IMG/VR virus record: IMGVR_UViG_3300021959_000107
Span: 1 to 41,414 of that record
DNA: 41,414 nt
Reading direction: 5' to 3' (one strand)
From: a virus
The notes beneath the pieces were generated by a model. The model worked only from the letters and a program-made list of their open reading frames with translations. It was not told the DNA's origin and did not search any database. Shown piece by piece: positions 17,153-23,088 of the stretch (within the stretch, counting starts at the first letter, position 1; every line of letters begins with the position of its first letter). A program made the position numbers and the translations under genes.

Positions 17153-17931
17153 TAAAGCAAGGTATGAACATTCTTGAACAGAATGAAAAAAACAGACTTG
17201 ATTTTAATCCACAATTAAAACAAATTAACTTTCTTGATAGGAGAGTTTATAAAAGATCAGAAGGAGTATACTATCCGTCCGTAACTACCATACTCCAGTA
17301 TATGCCCAAAAATAAGTTTTTCGAGTCTTGGCTCAAAGACGTTGGGCATAACGCTGATCTGATTATGAGAAGAGCAGGTAAAGAAGGAACACAGGTTCAT
17401 GAAGCTGCAGAAGCTTTAGTTAAAGGAGAAGAGGTATCTTGGATGGATGATTACGGAAATGCAAGATATTCTCAAATAGTATGGGAAATGATTCTTAAGT
17501 TTTATGAATTTTGGTCAACTTATAAACCAGAACTTATATCAACAGAAGAATTCGTTTGGTCGGATAAATATAAGTATGCCGGTACCGCTGACTTAGTAGT
17601 TAAAATGGACGGTGAAACTTGGTTACTTGATATAAAAACATCTAATAGTATACATAAGTCCTATGACTTACAGTTAGCTTCTTATGCTAAAGCTCTAGGG
17701 GAATCCAAAGGTATTGATATAGAAAGAACCGGAATTATATGGTTGAAAGCTCAATCTAGAGGCCCTTCTAAGAAAAAAGGAGTATACCAAGGTAAAGGGT
17801 GGAAAATACTAAACATAGATGATATAGATAAAAACTTTGAATTATTTCAGATGATTTATAAATTATACCAGTTGGAAAACCCTAATACTGAACCTATTTA
17901 TAATAGTTATCCAACATCTTTGAAACTATGA
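17149..17931 (+). CDS. PD-(D/E)XK (RecB/Cas4-type) nuclease
   Basis: Protein of 260 residues. The nuclease core has His84 in GTQVHEAAEAL, Asp148 in AGTADLVVKMD, Asp161 and Lys163 in LLDIKTS, and Gln175 with QLASYAKAL, in the order and spacing of the RecB/Cas4-type exonuclease family. Typical phage roles are recombination or DNA end processing next to replication genes. It starts four bases inside the primase gene (ATGA). An alternative ATG exists at 17164; the first is preferred because of the coupling overlap. No iron-sulfur Cys cluster is visible, which separates it from classical Cas4. Confidence 0.88.
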   Translation: MIKQGMNILEQNEKNRLDFNPQLKQINFLDRRVYKRSEGVYYPSVTTILQYMPKNKFFESWLKDVGHNADLIMRRAGKEGTQVHEAAEALVKGEEVSWMDDYGNARYSQIVWEMILKFYEFWSTYKPELISTEEFVWSDKYKYAGTADLVVKMDGETWLLDIKTSNSIHKSYDLQLASYAKALGESKGIDIERTGIIWLKAQSRGPSKKKGVYQGKGWKILNIDDIDKNFELFQMIYKLYQLENPNTEPIYNSYPTSLKL

Positions 17932-18572
17932 ATAAACTTGTAAAAATTTGTCTCTCTGCAGTTTTTTTCGTATCTTTATATAGTTGTGGAACTTACCAAA
18001 TAAGTACCAAAAACAGAGTAAAGATAGAAAAGATCTTAACTGTAACCTCTACTGGTGATACTTTAGCGGTTCCTTTGAGAGATTTTCAAAGATATAATTA
18101 TGATAGCTTTGATTTTAATTTTACAAGATTTAACTACGGACTCTACAATAACTACTGGAACATCTGGTCATACCCATACTACGGTTGGCCCAATAGAGGA
18201 TTCAATTGGAATTATAGGAACTGGTACGTTAATCCTCCTATTTATAATTATAGTCCTCCTAAAGTACAGCCTAAGATACACATCAAAGGAAGAAGAGGAA
18301 GTGAAATTTTAAACCTTAATAGAGGAAGAAATAATAATGAAACTATCAGAATTAATCCTAGAAGCAACGACCAAACCCAAAGCCGTAATAATGGCAGGAG
18401 GAGCTGGAGCAGGGAAAACCTATCTCCTAAATCAGTTGTCCCTAGACTCTCTAACCCAGTTCAATCCGGACAAATACGTCGAGGATCCAGACCACCCGTA
18501 CTACAACAACCTAGGAGCAGCCAGCCGCCAAGTCAACAAGGACGTAGAAGCGGCAGCGGACGAGAAAACTAG
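17928..18572 (+). CDS. Phage lipoprotein, Bacteroidota-type, with overprinted C-terminus
   Basis: Protein of 214 residues. The N-terminus MNKLVKICLSAVFFVSLYSC is a classical lipoprotein signal with a lipobox ending at Cys20 (L-Y-S-C), so the mature protein should be anchored in a host membrane. Residues about 57-110 are extremely rich in Trp, Tyr, Phe and Asn (NYWNIWSYPYYGWPNRGFNW), followed by GRRG and an Arg/Ser/Pro/Gln-rich disordered tail. Similar W/Y/N-rich lipoproteins occur in flavobacteria, which is my main host clue. The last 236 bases (79 codons) also encode the start of a kinase in another frame. The phage may use it at the cell surface, for example against superinfection; this is inference. 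Confidence 0.75.
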   Translation: MNKLVKICLSAVFFVSLYSCGTYQISTKNRVKIEKILTVTSTGDTLAVPLRDFQRYNYDSFDFNFTRFNYGLYNNYWNIWSYPYYGWPNRGFNWNYRNWYVNPPIYNYSPPKVQPKIHIKGRRGSEILNLNRGRNNNETIRINPRSNDQTQSRNNGRRSWSRENLSPKSVVPRLSNPVQSGQIRRGSRPPVLQQPRSSQPPSQQGRRSGSGREN

Positions 18573-19272
18573 TTTTGTTTGGGACACTACAGCATCTGGA
18601 GTTCAGTTTGATAAAAATCTAGATAAACTAATTAAAAACGGATATGATGTATATATGATAATGGTATATACTCATCCTATGATTTCTTATATTTCAAATT
18701 TTACCAGAGAAAGAAACATTCCTTCTGCATCTATTTTTAGTACCTGGAGAAATGCTTACCAAAAAATTGGTGACTTCAATAAAAAATTAAAAGGAAATTT
18801 TTCAATTTTTGTTAACACTAGAGGAGGAGAATACGATAAAGAGATAGAAGGATTTAATACTGCAGCAAAAAATGGTCCTGCAGGCATAAAAGACTACCTT
18901 CAAAATTATAACGAAAAAACAGGTTACGGTAAATCATCGTTTTTTAAGCCTGTAGAAATGTCTAAGCAGGAAGAAGAAGAGTTTCAAAAAGCTATCCAAG
19001 GTATAGATTACGATAAAGAAAATAGATCCGAAGATAAAGCAATGAAAAATGCTTTCTTGAAATCTTACAGAAAGATAGGAGCAGGTCCTGGAGATGATAA
19101 AATGAGAGATACTCTTAAAAAATACAGAGACGGTAAAGAAAAAAGAGATCAAGATAATGAAGCAGTCTTAGAGAGTATTGCTGAAATGCTATTTTCACCT
19201 GTCTTCCAAGAATTACTTAAGCACTCTACTCCTCAAGAGATAGATAGAGATGTACAAAACTTTTTAGCATGA
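18337..19272 (+). CDS. P-loop kinase (Zeta-toxin-like), with capsid-targeting-like N-terminus
   Basis: Protein of 311 residues. A short leader MKLSELILEATTK (L-I-L-E at 6-9) is followed by the strand AVIMAG and a Walker A motif GGAGAGKT at 21-28. NPDKYVEDPDHPYYNN and VWDTTAS (about 69-75) correspond to substrate-binding and Walker-B-like elements of Zeta-toxin/PNK-type kinases, and RERNIPSASIFSTWRNAYQK provides the lid arginines. The C-terminal 110 residues are charged and helical. The substrate is unknown: Zeta toxins phosphorylate UDP-GlcNAc, while other relatives act on nucleic acids. Its N-terminal part overlaps the lipoprotein gene in another frame; the leader and Walker A lie in the overlap, so the ATG at 18337 is well supported. 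Confidence 0.85.
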   Translation: MKLSELILEATTKPKAVIMAGGAGAGKTYLLNQLSLDSLTQFNPDKYVEDPDHPYYNNLGAASRQVNKDVEAAADEKTSFVWDTTASGVQFDKNLDKLIKNGYDVYMIMVYTHPMISYISNFTRERNIPSASIFSTWRNAYQKIGDFNKKLKGNFSIFVNTRGGEYDKEIEGFNTAAKNGPAGIKDYLQNYNEKTGYGKSSFFKPVEMSKQEEEEFQKAIQGIDYDKENRSEDKAMKNAFLKSYRKIGAGPGDDKMRDTLKKYRDGKEKRDQDNEAVLESIAEMLFSPVFQELLKHSTPQEIDRDVQNFLA

Positions 19273-20471
19273 TAGCATTATATCCAGGAGCATTTAAACC
19301 ACCACATAGAGGACACTTTGAAGTTGTTAAAAGGCTTTTAAATGGAACTCATAATGGTAAGCTATATAGTGCAGACACATACAAAGATGTAGGTACATCT
19401 GCATTAGCTGGTGATAAAGATAAAGTTAAACAAATAAATAAAGTATTAGTCTTTATAGGAGGAGGAGAAAGAAACGGAATATCAAAAAAGGAATCAAAAG
19501 CTATTTGGGATATTTATAAGAAATATCTTCCTGGAGTTGAAATAATGGACGGACAAAAAAATCCAATGTTTGCTTCGAAAGATTATGCTAAAGCAAATCC
19601 TGATCAAGAATTCTACGCTATTGCAGGAATACGAACAGAAGAAGATATACCAGATCTAAGGAGAATAACTACATATAAAAATACTCCTAACGTTGAGGGG
19701 TTAGTTATAGCAGGACCTGGAGAACAAAGAGCTACTAAATTTAGAGCAGCAATACTTTCAGGAAACTTAGATGTAGTAAAAGATTTTTTTCCTTCTGAGT
19801 TAAATAAGGATGAGATTTTAAAAATTTTAAACATGTTAAAACAATCTATCATTTCAGAAGCTATGGAGAATACAATAGAAAATTTATTCTCTAACTGGTT
19901 TACAGAGAACCTTAACGAAGGTTCATCTGGTGCTCCTGTTGCTCCACGCTCTGTAGTACGATCTGATGATAGAGCTAAATTAGTTACTCTCTATAATAGA
20001 ATAAGAAACCAAGTCGAAACCGATACTGTATCTGTAACTTTTCAAGACGATCATATTAGAGTAGGTTTGAAAAATAAAACAGATAACTCAGATTTTGATT
20101 TTACCCCGTATATGGGTTCTATCTTAGAATATATGATAGATGAAGGTTTGAATATTACCCCTTTACCAGAAGTAAAAATAAGAAAAGATGTTACTGAAGC
20201 TTCTGACTTTTTCGGACGTACTGCATATTACGATCCTTCTATAAATGAAATAGTACTATACACACAAGGTAGACACCCTAAAGATATTATGAGATCATTT
20301 GTACATGAAATGATACACCATATTCAAAATATAGAAGGAAGATTAGTTGATGTTAATACATCTAATACAAATGAAGATGAACATTTGCTAGAACTAGAAA
20401 AAGAAGCTTACCTAAGAGGTAATATTACTTTTAGAAACTGGGAAGATAAAATTAAAAATGAATATAAATAA
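19269..20471 (+). CDS. Nucleotidyltransferase-metallopeptidase fusion
   Basis: Protein of 400 residues with two different catalytic modules. Residues 1-190 form a HxGH nucleotidyltransferase: LYPGAFKPPHRGHFEVVKRL with His13 and His16, and GEQRATKFRAAILSGN near 151-165 in place of the ISSTxxR motif. This fold transfers NMP groups, for example in NMNAT or CTP-dependent enzymes. A linker with ISE-A (195-198) and LNE-G (215-218), both fitting the gp21 consensus, is followed by GSSGAPVAPRS. Residues about 226-400 contain SFVHEMIHHIQN with the zincin HExxH at 346-350 and a later Glu in LELEKEAYLRGN as candidate third ligand. It overlaps the kinase stop by 4 bases. The substrates are unknown. Confidence 0.82.
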   Translation: MIALYPGAFKPPHRGHFEVVKRLLNGTHNGKLYSADTYKDVGTSALAGDKDKVKQINKVLVFIGGGERNGISKKESKAIWDIYKKYLPGVEIMDGQKNPMFASKDYAKANPDQEFYAIAGIRTEEDIPDLRRITTYKNTPNVEGLVIAGPGEQRATKFRAAILSGNLDVVKDFFPSELNKDEILKILNMLKQSIISEAMENTIENLFSNWFTENLNEGSSGAPVAPRSVVRSDDRAKLVTLYNRIRNQVETDTVSVTFQDDHIRVGLKNKTDNSDFDFTPYMGSILEYMIDEGLNITPLPEVKIRKDVTEASDFFGRTAYYDPSINEIVLYTQGRHPKDIMRSFVHEMIHHIQNIEGRLVDVNTSNTNEDEHLLELEKEAYLRGNITFRNWEDKIKNEYK

Positions 20472-20476
20472 AGGTT

Positions 20477-21022
20477 ATGCAAAAATTAAAAGAACTTCTT
20501 AAAGAAGGGTACCCTCTAAAAGAGGAAAAACCAAGTCCCCCATACAAAATTTATTGTGACATGGACGGAGTTTTAACAGACTTCGAATCAAGGTTTGAAC
20601 ATTTTACAGGAATGTCTCCTAAACAGTATGAAAACAGATATGGAACACCTGGCTTCTGGGATCTCATAGATAATAAAATAGGTGTTAAATTTTGGGTTGG
20701 AATGGATTGGATGCCTGAGGGTAGAAGACTTTGGGATTTTATTAACCCTTATCGACCAGACCTTTTAACCTCTCCCTCTAGACACGATACATCAAGACTT
20801 GGTAAAAACCTATGGGTAAGAAATAATTTAAACCCTAAACCTAAAGTTATATTTGCATATTCAGCAGATAAGCAGAGATATTCAAAAGAAAATGCTATAT
20901 TAATAGATGATAAAAAGTCTAATATAAACGAATGGGCTGCAAAAGGCGGAATTGCAATAAGATGTAAAGACGGCAATGTAGACCATGTTATACAAAAGTT
21001 ACAAGAATTAGGATATGAGTAA
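20477..21022 (+). CDS. HAD-family phosphatase (5'-nucleotidase-like)
   Basis: Protein of 181 residues. A short leader MQKLKELLKEGYPLKEE precedes the HAD core: motif I IYCDMDGVLTDF with Asp28 and Asp30, motif II in LLTSPSRHD, and motif IV ILIDDKKSNINEWAAKGG. The layout resembles deoxyribonucleotidases of the NT5C type, which would dephosphorylate nucleotides, but polynucleotide phosphatase activity cannot be excluded next to a P-loop kinase. L-L-K-E-G at residues 7-11 again fits the shared N-terminal pattern. The gene overlaps the next by 8 bases. Confidence 0.85.
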   Translation: MQKLKELLKEGYPLKEEKPSPPYKIYCDMDGVLTDFESRFEHFTGMSPKQYENRYGTPGFWDLIDNKIGVKFWVGMDWMPEGRRLWDFINPYRPDLLTSPSRHDTSRLGKNLWVRNNLNPKPKVIFAYSADKQRYSKENAILIDDKKSNINEWAAKGGIAIRCKDGNVDHVIQKLQELGYE

Positions 21023-21593
21023 TGAATCGTTATTAAAAAAAGAGTTCAAACAATCAGACGTACAAAGAGCACGTAACTTAGTTAATAAAGACTTTACTGC
21101 TAAAACCAAGCTTCAAACCGGATATAAAAAATCTTTTGAATATCATAAAGAAGGAGATATATGGGAAGAGTCTGGAAAGACCTGGACTATTAAAAACGGT
21201 ATTAAACAAAACATTACTAAATTAGATAAAGCAAAAAAAGCTACAAGAATACCTTTAACTTGTCCGAAATGCGGCAGTCCAATGAAACATCATTTATCTA
21301 AAAAAATGTTTAAACTTCATGGATTTTGCTTTGATCCATGCACAGTCGAAATGGAAGCTAATCTTAAAAAAGCAGGTTTATACGAAGATTACGAAAAGAG
21401 AATGATGTCTGGCAATTTAAAAGCATTTGCTGACGATATCGAATCATGGGCTCTTGAAACTTTATCTACCTCAGACAACTTTGTTACTGAGGACGGAACT
21501 GTAGAGAATTGGGGAGGAATGTCTTCTAAAAAGAGGGATGAGTTATTAGAAGGTATCAAAGATTACGCACAGTATATAAGAGAAAAAGCGTAG
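21015..21593 (+). CDS. Zinc-ribbon-like protein, unknown function
   Basis: Protein of 192 residues. The middle has a probable zinc-binding site, PLTCPKCGSPMKHHLSKKMF followed by GFCFDPC, giving a CxxC plus CxxxC arrangement. The N-terminal 70 residues are basic and helical (KKEFKQSDVQRARNLVNKDF) and the C-terminal part is helical and acidic. The start overlaps the HAD gene. Proteins of this pattern are recurrent in marine phages; the function is not known. It may bind nucleic acid. Confidence 0.75.
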   Translation: MSNESLLKKEFKQSDVQRARNLVNKDFTAKTKLQTGYKKSFEYHKEGDIWEESGKTWTIKNGIKQNITKLDKAKKATRIPLTCPKCGSPMKHHLSKKMFKLHGFCFDPCTVEMEANLKKAGLYEDYEKRMMSGNLKAFADDIESWALETLSTSDNFVTEDGTVENWGGMSSKKRDELLEGIKDYAQYIREKA

Positions 21594-21603
21594 CTATTTA
21601 TTA
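21594..21603 (+). promoter_or_regulatory. Candidate late-promoter motif CTATTTATTA (variant)
   Basis: Directly after the preceding stop codon and 17 bases before the next ATG. This copy ends TTA instead of ATA, so it is the weakest member of the set. Confidence 0.25.
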
Positions 21604-21620
21604 GTAAAATAACTTTTCTA

Positions 21621-21977
21621 ATGACACAGAAAGAACTACTTGAATCTTTATTGACCGAAATCAAGTATGTAAGAACTAACATGCCAAATGGCGAGTTTAA
21701 GCAGCTACAGAAGGACCTTGAACACGTAAAAGAAGATATCTCAGACCTTAAATATACTCTCCTTAACCCCGAGGACGGTGTGATAGTAAACACTAATAAA
21801 AACTCAGAGTTTAGATTAACAGAAGCTTCTAGAAAAAGAGAATACGACGAATACATTAGTGAACTTAAAGACTTACTAGCCTGGAAAGCAGGAGTAACTA
21901 GAGCTCTTTGGATAATTTTTGGTTCGTTAGTAGCTATCGTTGGTAGAATGTTATTTGAACATTCAGATAAAGTATAA
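21621..21977 (+). CDS. Small coiled-coil protein with C-terminal membrane segment
   Basis: Protein of 118 residues. The first 50 residues and residues 70-90 form charged helices with heptad-like spacing (FKQLQKDLEHVKEDISDLKY). A single hydrophobic segment near the C-terminus (ALWIIFGSLVAIVGRMLF, about 95-112) is a probable transmembrane helix, giving a tail-anchored topology. This could be a spanin-like, holin-like or membrane-tether protein; size and topology alone do not decide. It has its own copy of the recurrent upstream motif. Confidence 0.7.
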   Translation: MTQKELLESLLTEIKYVRTNMPNGEFKQLQKDLEHVKEDISDLKYTLLNPEDGVIVNTNKNSEFRLTEASRKREYDEYISELKDLLAWKAGVTRALWIIFGSLVAIVGRMLFEHSDKV

Positions 21978-21981
21978 TTGT

Positions 21982-22500
21982 ATGAAAAATTTTAAACAAG
22001 CACTCAAGGAACTTCAAGAAGAAAAACCAGGACTTTGGGCTAATATTAGAGCTAAAAGAGCTAGAGGTGAAAAACCTGCCCATAAAAACTCTAATGCACA
22101 TAAGGATGCAGTAAAAGCCGGTAAGAAGATTAATAAAATGTCTGAAGGTCAAGATTGGCCTCAAGAACTCGAATCAAGATATGGAGAGTTTATCTTTAAA
22201 TTAATTAAGGTAGGATCCGATAGAGCTAAATACTCTTTAGTTGATGTAGAAACTGGAGAAGAAAAAGGAACACCGGTATTTAAATCTGTAGATACTCTAA
22301 AAGCTTTTGCTTCTGATTATATCAAACCTCAAGGCGGTACACAATCTACAAATCTAGGAGAAGATAAATCAGATGCTATCAGATGGTTTGGTAATTTAAA
22401 GTACTACTACCAAAAAGGACTATCAAGCCCAGATTTAAGAGACCCGGCTGATAAAGAAGAATACAAAAGATTAGCAAAAGATTTTTTTAGTAAACTATAA
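21982..22500 (+). CDS. Small protein with capsid-targeting-like N-terminus
   Basis: Protein of 172 residues from the ATG at 21982, starting MKNFKQALKELQEEKPGLW. An in-frame TTG at 21940 would add 14 residues inside the previous gene and has no support. An NIRAKRARGEKPAHKNSNAH segment is basic, and the middle domain (ELESRYGEFIFKLIKVGSDR, then KYSLVDVETGEEKGTPVFKS) looks like a small beta fold. The C-terminal 60 residues are helical. Leader and first domain are common in marine phage proteins with unknown roles. Confidence 0.7.
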   Translation: MKNFKQALKELQEEKPGLWANIRAKRARGEKPAHKNSNAHKDAVKAGKKINKMSEGQDWPQELESRYGEFIFKLIKVGSDRAKYSLVDVETGEEKGTPVFKSVDTLKAFASDYIKPQGGTQSTNLGEDKSDAIRWFGNLKYYYQKGLSSPDLRDPADKEEYKRLAKDFFSKL

Positions 22501-22503
22501 GAA

Positions 22504-23061
22504 GTGAAACTAATTCAACTCATACTTGAAGGTATAACCTACAGAGACCCAAACTTCGCCGAAGAATATGAGGAAGCTCTACGTTATCCCGAGTTTGAGA
22601 AAATGGGTAAACAGGGTTGGATTGATATAGCTAAAAAAGGATACGTTACATCTTACTCTAAGATTAAAAACGTACTAGGAAATGTCGATTTAAATTTCGA
22701 TAGTTTAGAAGAACCTAAAAAACAGAGATTCCAAGACGCATTCAAAAGAGGTACAATCGAAATGTCGATAGCTGTTAAGTTCTCTGACAACGATTATGAC
22801 CTAGTTGCCGGTAATACTAGACTTTCAGGTTTAGTTAAGAACGGTATTGATCCAAAAATTTGGATTGTAGATTTATCTGAAATGCAAGAAAACTACGCCG
22901 ACGGTAAAGTAAAAGGAAAATCTAGACCCGGTAGAGTTAAAAGATCAGGAGCCTCATGTAAAGGTTCTGTTTCCTCTCTAAGAGCTAAGGCTAAAAAGTA
23001 TGGCGGAGAGAAAGGAAAAATGTACCACTGGTGTGCAAACATGAAAGGCGGTAAAAAATAA
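22504..23061 (+). CDS. ParB-like protein with Cys-containing C-terminal motif
   Basis: Protein of 185 residues starting with GTG, three bases after the previous stop. Leader MKLIQLILEGITYRDPNFAE has L-I-L-E-G at 6-10. Residues about 80-125 resemble a ParB/Srx-type domain, with DYDLVAGNTRLSGLVKNGID (GNTR at 103-106) matching the usual nucleotide-binding G-x-x-R box. The C-terminus SRPGRVKRSGASCKGSVSSL followed by KGKMYHWCANMKGG is a separate two-Cys module frequent in marine phages. ParB-like phage proteins can be nucleases or DNA-binding proteins; this one is unassigned. Confidence 0.78.
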   Translation: MKLIQLILEGITYRDPNFAEEYEEALRYPEFEKMGKQGWIDIAKKGYVTSYSKIKNVLGNVDLNFDSLEEPKKQRFQDAFKRGTIEMSIAVKFSDNDYDLVAGNTRLSGLVKNGIDPKIWIVDLSEMQENYADGKVKGKSRPGRVKRSGASCKGSVSSLRAKAKKYGGEKGKMYHWCANMKGGKK

Positions 23062-23070
23062 CTATTTATA
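23062..23070 (+). promoter_or_regulatory. Candidate late-promoter motif CTATTTATA
   Basis: Starts immediately after the preceding stop codon and lies 18 bases before the next ATG. It may drive the long mosaic-protein gene. Role inferred from recurrence only. Confidence 0.33.
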
Positions 23071-23088
23071 GTATATACGTATATAAAC

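Noticed and set aside
18100-18312. Third frame open in the lipoprotein gene (70 codons)
   Set aside because: Thr/Ile/Leu-rich shadow of the Asn/Tyr-rich codons, no leader or domain. The overlap with the kinase, in contrast, has strong motifs in both frames.
21940-21981. Upstream TTG start adding 14 residues to the 21982 gene
   Set aside because: It lies within the previous gene and the ATG gives the MKNFKQALKE leader shared with other proteins.
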